Part shown: positions 40,684-48,572 of the stretch, piece by piece
How positions within the stretch are numbered: the stretch's first letter is position 1
How the letters are laid out: every line of letters starts with the position of its first letter
Source of the DNA: JASLBX01 sp036374175
Lineage (GTDB): Bacteria; Actinomycetota; Actinomycetes; Jiangellales; Jiangellaceae
Length of the DNA stretch: 64,000 nucleotides
Assembly: GCA_036374175.1 (NCBI GenBank)
Contig: DASUUH010000149.1
Location: 1 to 64,000 of the forward strand
Reading direction: 5' to 3'
Translations under genes and position numbers: made by a program
The notes under the pieces: model-generated
Databases searched by the model: none
What the model saw: only the letters and a program-made list of their open reading frames with translations
What the model was told of the DNA's origin: nothing

Positions 40684-40709
40684 GGTGTGTCAGCCGGAGC
40701 AGCGAACAG

Positions 40710-41309
40710 TTACGTGTTCAGGGCACGCACGAGGGTCTCCTGCACGAAGCCGAGCCACTGGTAGACATCGTGCACGTGGCGGCGCGGGTCGTCCTCCGGC
40801 AGCGACTGCCAATGCTCTTCGTCGCCTTCCTCCACGCCGAGCCTGGTCCCTAGTGCGAGCCGCAGGTCGGTCAGCGTCCGCAGCCACGCCTCGGCCTCGT
40901 TGCCGTCGAGGTGGACCTTGACCTTCTCCCGCTGCTGCGCGTCGGCGTAGCTGTCGGCGGCCTGGTCAGCGGTCGCGAGGGACGCGAGGACGGTGGCGGC
41001 ATACGCCGCTTTCTTCTCACGCAAACCCCGCTCGGTGAATCGCCGGAAGTCCGATGCGGCCTCATCGTCCTCCCGATAGGCATCCGGGAACAGCCGCAGC
41101 AACACCGGGTCGGTCGGCCGTCCGGGGTCGTCGACGCCCACGCCGCCGAGCACGTCCGCGAGCGGATCGTCGCGATCCTGGGACTGGATGGGATGGTCGC
41201 GCACGAGTTCGAGCAACTGGCCCACCAGTGATGCCAGCAGCTCGGTCTCGACCACGTGGAAGGACGCGGACACGCCTCCCCCGCGGGCCCGCCGGAACGC
41301 GGTGCTCAG
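40710..41309 (-). CDS. DUF2017 protein
   Basis: About 199-aa helical protein of the DUF2017 family, always near clpS and the cysteine module in actinobacteria. Function unknown. Features: LLASLVGQLLELVRDHP, PVLLRLFPDAYREDDEAASD and ESPRRHVHDVYQWLGF-like end (residues RRHVHDVYQWLGFVQETLVR). GTG at 41273 is the conventional start, but there the ribosome-site-like GGGGGAGG ends only one base before it. A CTG at 41309 has GGGAG 6 nt upstream and restores the expected N-terminal STAFRRARGGG, so 41309 is favoured. Confidence 0.85.
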   Translation of the reverse strand: MSTAFRRARGGGVSASFHVVETELLASLVGQLLELVRDHPIQSQDRDDPLADVLGGVGVDDPGRPTDPVLLRLFPDAYREDDEAASDFRRFTERGLREKKAAYAATVLASLATADQAADSYADAQQREKVKVHLDGNEAEAWLRTLTDLRLALGTRLGVEEGDEEHWQSLPEDDPRRHVHDVYQWLGFVQETLVRALNT

Positions 41310-41312
41310 TGT

Positions 41313-41606
41313 CTACTCCCCCGCCTTCTGCATTGTCGCCCAGAGGCCATAGGAGTGCATCGCCTCGACGTCGCGCTCCATCTCCTCACGCGAGCCGGAG
41401 GACACCGCGGCCTTGCCCTTCTCGTGCACATCGAGCATCAGCCGCTCGGCCTTCTTCTTCGGATACCCGAAGTAGGTCTGGAACACGTACGTGACGTATG
41501 ACATCAGGTTGACAGGATCGTTCCACACCACGGTGACCCACGGCGTCTCCTGCGCAACTACTTCGTCAACGTCGGGCCGCTCAACCTCAACAGGGGCGGT
41601 GACCAT
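41313..41606 (-). CDS. clpS: ATP-dependent Clp protease adaptor ClpS
   Basis: 97-aa ClpS, which binds N-degron substrates and passes them to ClpC/ClpA. The conserved core is PWVTVVWNDPVNLMSYVTYV (about 22-41), with LMLDVHEKGKAAVSSGSREE and METDVEAMHSYGL-type helix. The stop TAG is in frame with, and 3 nt before, the CTG proposed for DUF2017. Divergent from pncB. Confidence 0.96.
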   Translation of the reverse strand: MVTAPVEVERPDVDEVVAQETPWVTVVWNDPVNLMSYVTYVFQTYFGYPKKKAERLMLDVHEKGKAAVSSGSREEMERDVEAMHSYGLWATMQKAGE

Positions 41607-41650
41607 GCCCCTATGGTGACACTTTCAACGGTCGGCGCGGGAGAGCCGGT

Positions 41651-42961
41651 GTGGATAAGCTCGTGACTGTGCCGGCAACCACTGCGCTGTTGACCGACCA
41701 CTACGAGCTGACCATGCTCCAGGCCGCCCTGGCGCACGGCACAGCCCAGCGGCGCTGTGTGTTCGAGCTGTTCGCCCGCCGACTCCCCGAAGGCCGCCGC
41801 TACGGCGTCGTGGCAGGCACCGGGCGCCTGCTCACTGATCTGGAGCGATTTCGCTTCGACGACGACGTGCTGGCCGACCTCGAACGTCGCCGGGTCGTCG
41901 ATTCGCCGACGCTTCGCTGGCTCGCTGACTACAAGTTCTCCGGCAATATCTGGGGGTACGGCGAAGGGGAATGTTTCTTTCCGTACTCCCCACTCCTCGT
42001 CGTCGAAGGAAGCTTCGCCGAGGCCGTCGTCCTGGAAACGCTGGCGCTTTCGGTTCTGAACTTCGATTCGGCCATCGCCGCCGCCGCGTCCCGGATGACG
42101 GTGGCGGCCGGCGATCGTCCCTGTATCGAGATGGGCTCGCGCCGGACTCATGAATGGGCGGCCGTGGCCGCTGCGCGCGCCGCGTACATCGCCGGATTCT
42201 CCTCTACCAGCAACCTCGAGGCGGGGCGCACGTACGGCGTACCTACCCGTGGGACAAGCGCGCACGCCTTCACGTTGCTGCACGACTCCGAGCGGGACGC
42301 GTTCACCGCGCAGATCGACTCGCTCGGCAAGAGGACGACGCTGCTCGTGGACACCTACGACGTCGCCGACGCCGTGGCCGTCGGGGTCGAGCTGGCGGGC
42401 CCAGAGCTAGGCGCGGTACGTCTGGACTCCGGTGACCTCCTCACGCAGGCTCACGAGGTACGCGCCCAGCTCGATCGGCTCGGCGCCGGCGACACCAAGA
42501 TCGTCGTCACGAGTGATCTCGACGAACACGCCATCGCCGCGCTTGCCGCCGCGCCGGTCGACGCCTATGGCGTGGGCACCCAACTTGTCACCGGATCGGG
42601 CGCGCCGACCGCCGGCATGGTGTACAAGCTGGTCGCTCGGACGGGGGCCGACGGTGAGCTGGTGGGCGTAGGCAAGAAGAGCAAGGACAAACGGAGCATC
42701 GGCGGCCGCAAGTATGCATTCCGCCGCAGAACGCCGGACGGAGTGGCCGACGCAGAGGTCGTTGCGATGCACCCGGATCAGCGTGGTGACCACGACCGGC
42801 AACTCCTGATCCCGCTGGTTCGCGACGGTGAGGTGGTGGGGGCCGAATCCCTGGCGGACGCCCAAGCTCGGCACCAAGCATCCCGCGCCGAACTGCCGCC
42901 AACTGCACTCAAGCTGTCTCGGGGCGAGGCGGCGATACCAACGATCTACGAGGGGACGTGA
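41651..42961 (+). CDS. pncB: Nicotinate phosphoribosyltransferase
   Basis: 436-aa NAPRTase that makes nicotinate mononucleotide from nicotinate and PRPP with ATP hydrolysis. DHYELTMLQAALAHGTAQRR (about 16-35), VYRIGTGS-type barrel, and PTRGTSAHAFTLLHDSE with the phosphoacceptor His region (about 198-214). VRLDSGDLLTQAHEVR is also diagnostic. The start is GTG at 41651 with GGGAG 7-8 nt upstream. Next gene pncA begins 4 nt after its stop, so nicotinamide salvage is encoded as one operon feeding nadD. Confidence 0.96.
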   Translation: MDKLVTVPATTALLTDHYELTMLQAALAHGTAQRRCVFELFARRLPEGRRYGVVAGTGRLLTDLERFRFDDDVLADLERRRVVDSPTLRWLADYKFSGNIWGYGEGECFFPYSPLLVVEGSFAEAVVLETLALSVLNFDSAIAAAASRMTVAAGDRPCIEMGSRRTHEWAAVAAARAAYIAGFSSTSNLEAGRTYGVPTRGTSAHAFTLLHDSERDAFTAQIDSLGKRTTLLVDTYDVADAVAVGVELAGPELGAVRLDSGDLLTQAHEVRAQLDRLGAGDTKIVVTSDLDEHAIAALAAAPVDAYGVGTQLVTGSGAPTAGMVYKLVARTGADGELVGVGKKSKDKRSIGGRKYAFRRRTPDGVADAEVVAMHPDQRGDHDRQLLIPLVRDGEVVGAESLADAQARHQASRAELPPTALKLSRGEAAIPTIYEGT

Positions 42962-42965
42962 CGCG

Positions 42966-43577
42966 ATGGCCCGCGCGCTCATCGTGGTGGACGTACAGAA
43001 CGACTTCTGCGAGGGAGGCAGCCTTGCCGTCGGCGGCGGTGCCGACGTGGCGTTCAAGATCGCCGAGGTGCTGCACGAGTGGCAGGAGGCCGGACAAGAT
43101 CCGCAGGCGACGCAGGCATACGAGTTCGTCGTCGCCACCCGGGATCACCACATCCAGCCCGGCGACCACTTCTCCGACCACCCCGACTTCGTCCACAGCT
43201 GGCCGCCGCACTGCGTCGCCGGCACCGACGGCGCGGCATTCCACCCCAACCTCGATCCACAACCTTTCGACGCAGTGTTCAGCAAGGGCGAATACGGCGC
43301 CGCATATTCGGGCTTCGAAGGCAAGGCGCAGGATGGGGCCGCCCTCGCCGACTGGCTACGCCGCCGCCAGGTCGATGATGTGGACATCGTCGGGATCGCC
43401 ACCGACCACTGCGTGCGCGCGACTGCCCTCGACGCCGCACGGGAGGGTTTCCGCACCCGGGTACTACTGGACTTGACCGCCGGCGTCGACCCGACGACGA
43501 CCGACCGTGCACTCGGCGACATGCGCTCGGCAGGCATAGCCCTCGAAGGCACGCCCACCGTCCACCCCGTCCCCTGA
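42966..43577 (+). CDS. pncA: Nicotinamidase
   Basis: 203-aa PncA, hydrolysing nicotinamide to nicotinate. The catalytic triad is D9 (VVDVQNDF), K107 (VFSKGEYG) and C149 (ATDHCVRATAL), and the metal-binding region is RDHHI (about 59-63). The ATG at 42966 is 4 nt after pncB; the open frame upstream lies within pncB. Followed by a 20-bp perfect hairpin. Confidence 0.96.
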   Translation: MARALIVVDVQNDFCEGGSLAVGGGADVAFKIAEVLHEWQEAGQDPQATQAYEFVVATRDHHIQPGDHFSDHPDFVHSWPPHCVAGTDGAAFHPNLDPQPFDAVFSKGEYGAAYSGFEGKAQDGAALADWLRRRQVDDVDIVGIATDHCVRATALDAAREGFRTRVLLDLTAGVDPTTTDRALGDMRSAGIALEGTPTVHPVP

Positions 43578-43588
43578 CCCCACCGGCG

Positions 43589-43637
43589 TGATCATCGGCA
43601 CTTTCCGGGTTATGCAGCCGGAAAGTGCCGATGATCA
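43589..43637. terminator. Perfect 20-bp inverted repeat between pncA and hmgA
   Basis: TGATCATCGGCACTTTCCGG (43589-43608), 9-nt loop, CCGGAAAGTGCCGATGATCA (43618-43637), no mismatch. It lies in the 65-bp gap between two convergent genes and would fold on both transcripts; no U tract follows. Probably a bidirectional terminator or mRNA stabiliser. Shares TGATCA ends with the repeat at 51989. Confidence 0.8.
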
Positions 43638-43642
43638 GCGGG

Positions 43643-44842
43643 TCAGGCGCTGCGGCCGGCCCACGTCCAGGCGTACGTCCCGTCGTCCGACTCCACGCCA
43701 CCCTCGCCGAGCTCGAGCGGCCGGAAGGTGTCGACCATGACGGCCAGCTCGTCGAAGTAGTCCTTGCCGAGCGCCCGCTCGATCGCCGACGGCTGCGGCC
43801 CGTGGGTATGGCCGCCCGGGTGCAGCGAGATCGACCCCTGGCCGATACCCGAACCCTTGCGCGCCTCGTAGTCGCCGCCGCAGTAGAACATCACCTCGTC
43901 AGAGTCGACGTTCGAGTGGAAGTACGGCACCGGCACGGCCAGCGGGTGGTAGTCGACCTTCCGCGGGACGAAGTTGCAGATCACGAAGTTGTAGCCCTCG
44001 AAGACTTGGTGCACCGGCGGCGGCTGGTGGATCCGTCCGGTGATCGGCTCGAAGTCCGAAACGTTGAAGGTGTACGGGTACAGGCAGCCGTCCCAACCCA
44101 CGACGTCGAACGGGTGCGTCGGGTACGTGACGATGCTGCCCACCAGTCCGGACGGGCCGTGGCCGCGGTGCTTGGTGTACACCTCGACGTCTTCCTGCTC
44201 GACGATGAACGGTTCGGCCGGCGCGTGGAGGTCGCGCTCGCAATAGGGCGCGTGCTCCAAGAACTGCCCGTACCGCGACAGGTACCGCTTGGGCGGGGCG
44301 ATGTGCGAGTTGGCCTCGATGACGTATGCCCGCAGCGGCTCGTCGCCGGTCGGCACCCAGCGATGAACTGTGGCCCGCGGGATGATCACGTAGTCGCCCT
44401 GGCGGGCCGGTAGCACCCCGAACATGGTCTCGACGGTGGCCTCGCCGGATTCGATGTACACACACTCGTCGCCGATCGCGTTGCGGTACAGCGGGGACGA
44501 TTCGCCCGCGGCCACGTACGCGATCCGAACGTCGTTGTTGCCCAGCACCATGCGGCGACCAGTGACCACGTCTGCCGCCTTCCAGTCCCGGCCGGGGAAC
44601 AACTCGTGCAGCTTCAGGTGGCGCGGCTTGAGCGGGTGGTTGGGGACCGTGCGGGCATCCGGAATGTCCCACACTCGCGAGTCGATGATCGCGGCCGGGA
44701 CGCCCGTGTGGTACAGCAGGGACGAGTCGGAGGAGAAGCCCTCCTCGCCCATCAACTCTTCGTAGTACAGGCCGCCGTCGGGCCGGCGGAACTGGGTATG
44801 ACGCTTTGGCGGGATCTCACCCACGCTGCGGTAGAAAGCCAT
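43643..44842 (-). CDS. hmgA: Homogentisate 1,2-dioxygenase
   Basis: 399-aa iron dioxygenase that opens homogentisate to maleylacetoacetate in tyrosine catabolism. Conserved core: GDYVIIPRATVHRWVP, THPFDVVGWDGCLYPYTFNV, VPVPYFHSNVDSDEVMFYCG (Fe ligand region) and SISLHPGGHTHGPQP. The ATG at 44842 with GGAGAGG nearby is the family start; the frame extends to 44869. The length is shorter than the ~440-residue enzymes of Pseudomonas but usual for the bacterial short form. Divergent from the 44973 gene with a palindrome between. Confidence 0.93.
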   Translation of the reverse strand: MAFYRSVGEIPPKRHTQFRRPDGGLYYEELMGEEGFSSDSSLLYHTGVPAAIIDSRVWDIPDARTVPNHPLKPRHLKLHELFPGRDWKAADVVTGRRMVLGNNDVRIAYVAAGESSPLYRNAIGDECVYIESGEATVETMFGVLPARQGDYVIIPRATVHRWVPTGDEPLRAYVIEANSHIAPPKRYLSRYGQFLEHAPYCERDLHAPAEPFIVEQEDVEVYTKHRGHGPSGLVGSIVTYPTHPFDVVGWDGCLYPYTFNVSDFEPITGRIHQPPPVHQVFEGYNFVICNFVPRKVDYHPLAVPVPYFHSNVDSDEVMFYCGGDYEARKGSGIGQGSISLHPGGHTHGPQPSAIERALGKDYFDELAVMVDTFRPLELGEGGVESDDGTYAWTWAGRSA

Positions 44843-44925
44843 AACCTCTCCCTCGCGATCTCCCGGCAATCACAGCGTTGAACGGTGTGGATTGCATCAA
44901 GATCGGCACGTGGCTGTTCGGTTAT

Positions 44926-44941
44926 CGGACACCTATGTCCG
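44926..44941. promoter_or_regulatory. 16-bp palindrome between hmgA and the fahA operon
   Basis: CGGACA (44926-44931), CCTA, TGTCCG (44936-44941): 6-bp arms. It lies midway in the divergent promoter region, 32 nt before the plus-strand gene and 84 nt before the hmgA start. A site for a regulator of homogentisate catabolism (IclR- or MarR-type) is the simplest reading; no regulator gene is adjacent. Confidence 0.5.
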
Positions 44942-44972
44942 CTCACTGACACGATGCGCTACAGTCCGACGC

Positions 44973-45821
44973 GTGTCAATCCCCCTGCTCTTCCACCGGC
45001 TGGTCGACGACGCCGCGCTGTTCCCGCCGGGCAACACGCCCATGCCGGACGCCGTGCCCGCGCACGAACGCCACCGCGGCGAGTGGTACGCGCCGCTCGT
45101 CGGCCCGTTCCTGTGCCCGGCTTCACGGCTCGGCGAGGTGGGACAGTTCACGAGCGGCCGCGTCGGCGTAATCGTCGTGGCGAGCGGTCCTGGAGACATT
45201 GCGCCGGCCGTCGACTCCGTACTCGCCGACCGGCAACTGGAGCTTCGGGGTATCGAGGTGCCGTTGCGCGGCGAGCCGCTCGATGAATCCGCACGCCGGA
45301 CGCTCGTCGCCCTCGACACGGCCTTGCTCGATGTCGATGACCCCGACCAACTGCCCGTGTACGTCGAAATCCCGCGGGTACCCGGCTGGCGCGACGCCCT
45401 CGATCAGGTGGCTGTGGCCGGATACCGGGGCAAATTCCGGACCGGCGGCGAGACGGCCGAGGCGTTCCCCGGCGAGTCCGAGGTCGCCGAATTCGTGCTG
45501 GCGTGCCTTGAGTTCGACGTCCGGTTCAAGTTCACCGCCGGCCTACACCACGCCATCCGCAACACCACCGCCGACGGGCTCGAACAGCACGGATTCCTCA
45601 ACGTCCTGCTTGCCGTCGCCGAAGCGCTCGACGGCGCGGACGCGACAGCGCTGGCGCGCACGCTTGCAGGGCGGGACGCCACGACACTCGCCGACCGGAT
45701 CCGCACGCTGCCGGTCGGACGAGCCGCTACGGTACGAACCTGGTTCGGCTCGTACGGCTCGTGCAGCATCGACGAACCATTGCAGGACTTGCTCGATCTC
45801 GGCCTCGTCACAAGGGAGTGA
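44973..45821 (+). CDS. Conserved protein of unknown function in the homogentisate locus
   Basis: 282-aa soluble protein, not assigned to a family. The N-terminus is IPLLFHRLVDDAALFPPGNT. LPVYVEIPRVPGWRDALDQV and GLHHAIRNTTADGLEQHGFL lie later; the alternating beta/alpha pattern suggests a TIM-barrel-like fold. Its stop is 2 nt before the fahA start and it is divergent from hmgA, so a role in tyrosine/homogentisate breakdown is likely. The GTG at 44973 has TACAGT 7 nt upstream (leaderless); the frame reaches upstream to 44892 without support. Maleylacetoacetate isomerase is absent nearby, but no glutathione-transferase feature is seen in this protein. Confidence 0.75.
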   Translation: MSIPLLFHRLVDDAALFPPGNTPMPDAVPAHERHRGEWYAPLVGPFLCPASRLGEVGQFTSGRVGVIVVASGPGDIAPAVDSVLADRQLELRGIEVPLRGEPLDESARRTLVALDTALLDVDDPDQLPVYVEIPRVPGWRDALDQVAVAGYRGKFRTGGETAEAFPGESEVAEFVLACLEFDVRFKFTAGLHHAIRNTTADGLEQHGFLNVLLAVAEALDGADATALARTLAGRDATTLADRIRTLPVGRAATVRTWFGSYGSCSIDEPLQDLLDLGLVTRE

Positions 45822-45823
45822 GC

Positions 45824-47029
<1,206 letters not shown>

Positions 47030-47081
47030 ACCGACCAATGGATCAGGCTGGTGATCGCCGCCAATAGAATCGAAACCGGTG

Positions 47082-47705
47082 ATGCGATCAGAGGCCGGTT
47101 CGGCCGTCGCGATTTCCGCGGCCGCCTACCTCATCGGCGCGGTCCCGGTCGCCCAGATCATCGCGCGCCGGACGTGCGGAGCAGACCTGCGGCGGATTGG
47201 GACGGGAACGGTGTCGGCGGGCGCGCTGCTTGTGGTGTCCGGGTCCGGCACGGTGGTCACGGCCGGTGCCCTTGACGTCGTTAAGGGAATGGCTGGCGCG
47301 CTGCTGGCCCGGCCCTCACGGCGTCCCCTACTGGCGGCGGCGGCCGCGGGGGCGACCATCGCCGGCCACAACTGGTCACCGTTCCTTCACGGCGCCGGTG
47401 GCCGGGGCTTCTCACCGGCCGTGGGGGCGCTCGGCGTCCTTGCGCCCGAAGGCGCCGCCGTCCTTTTGGCGGGAGTCGCACTCGGGCGCGCGGTCGCCGG
47501 CGACTCGGCGACCGGAGCACTCGCGGCCTACACCGGGCTGCCCTTCGTGTTGTCCAGAACCCGCGGGCGAACTGGAACGCTGACCGCCATGGCAGTGCTC
47601 GTGCCGATCTTCGGCAAGCGGATGGCCGGCAACCGGCGCGCGGACGAGGTAAGCACGTACCTCTGGCGGCTGCTCTACGACCGGGATCAGCGATCGAAGC
47701 CATGA
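47082..47705 (+). CDS. Glycerol-3-phosphate acyltransferase PlsY-like
   Basis: 207-aa membrane protein with about five to six helices and PlsY motifs: AAYLIGAVPVAQIIARR, DLRRIGTGTVSAGALLV, ALDVVKGMAGALLARP, and AGHNWSPFLHGAGGRGFSPA. PlsY uses acyl phosphate to acylate glycerol-3-phosphate. The usual G-S-x-G-A-T-N and HxxPxxxxFxGGKG motifs are altered here (GTGTVSAG; GGRGFSPA), so activity could differ. ATG at 47082 follows GTG; TAGAAT lies 8-11 nt before. Its stop overlaps the DegV-like gene (ATGA). Confidence 0.8.
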   Translation: MRSEAGSAVAISAAAYLIGAVPVAQIIARRTCGADLRRIGTGTVSAGALLVVSGSGTVVTAGALDVVKGMAGALLARPSRRPLLAAAAAGATIAGHNWSPFLHGAGGRGFSPAVGALGVLAPEGAAVLLAGVALGRAVAGDSATGALAAYTGLPFVLSRTRGRTGTLTAMAVLVPIFGKRMAGNRRADEVSTYLWRLLYDRDQRSKP

Positions 47706-48514
47706 CCGTGGCCGTTCTTACCGACACGGCGGCATCCATCGGCCGCCACCTTGCCGACGAATGGGACGTCCGGCTGGTGCCGCTCACTATCGCCGTAGCC
47801 GGGCGAACGTACAGAGACACCGAAATCGACCCGTGCAGCCTGCCGACCGGGCGGATCACGACGTCTGGGCCACCGCCGGGCGAGTTCCTTGCCGCCCTCG
47901 CGGACGCCCGGGACGGCGCGGTCATCGTGACCGTCGCCGCCTCGCTGAGCAGCACGAATGCGTCCGCCAGGGCATCCACGACGGTCATCGACGTCCCCGT
48001 CGAGATCGTCGACAGCGGGACCGCTGCCGGCGCCCAAGCCCTGGTCGTCCTGGCCGCCGCCGAACAGGCTGCTCACGGCGGAAGTATTGATGAAGTCGCT
48101 CAGGCGGCCCGAGCAGCGGCGGGTGAGGTGCAGTTGGTGGGTTGCCTGGCCGACCTGGAAGGGCTGGTGCGCAGCGGCCGTGTCCCCGGCCTGGCCGCTA
48201 CGGCGGCCCGCAAGACCGGCATGCAATTCATGTTCAGGCTTAGGGGCGGGACAATCCGGCCCATCAAGCCGGCCATCAGCCGCAGTGCCGCTGTTGAACG
48301 GATGGCGAACCTGTGCATGATGTCGGCTCGCGCCGGCTCGGTGGCCGACATCGTCACGCTCGGCGATGACGCGGATCTCCGGTCTCGGTTAACACACGCG
48401 CAGAACACCGGACGATTGGCGGTCCGACGCCTGTACGCAGGCACCTTCGGCACGGCGATTACCGTCTATACCGGGCCGCATGTCACCGGGCTGGCCTGGC
48501 GGTGGAGGCGCTGA
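47702..48514 (+). CDS. DegV family protein (fatty-acid-binding type)
   Basis: 270-aa DegV/FakB-like protein. VAVLTDTAASIGRHLADEWD and VRLVPLTIAVAGRTYRDTEI form the N-terminal lobe, and ITTSGPPPGEFLAAL the conserved T-S-x-P segment. SSLSSTNASAR and DSGTAAGAQALVVLAAAEQA follow. In other bacteria DegV proteins bind fatty acids and present them to a FakA kinase, producing acyl phosphate, the PlsY substrate. Overlap with the PlsY-like gene (ATGA) makes a fatty acid-to-phospholipid link attractive. No fakA in the window. Confidence 0.88.
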   Translation: MTVAVLTDTAASIGRHLADEWDVRLVPLTIAVAGRTYRDTEIDPCSLPTGRITTSGPPPGEFLAALADARDGAVIVTVAASLSSTNASARASTTVIDVPVEIVDSGTAAGAQALVVLAAAEQAAHGGSIDEVAQAARAAAGEVQLVGCLADLEGLVRSGRVPGLAATAARKTGMQFMFRLRGGTIRPIKPAISRSAAVERMANLCMMSARAGSVADIVTLGDDADLRSRLTHAQNTGRLAVRRLYAGTFGTAITVYTGPHVTGLAWRWRR

Positions 48515-48572
48515 TCGGGGCCACCGCTGGACATGCCGCGTTCGCCGATAGCCGGACATTAAGCTGAGCCGG

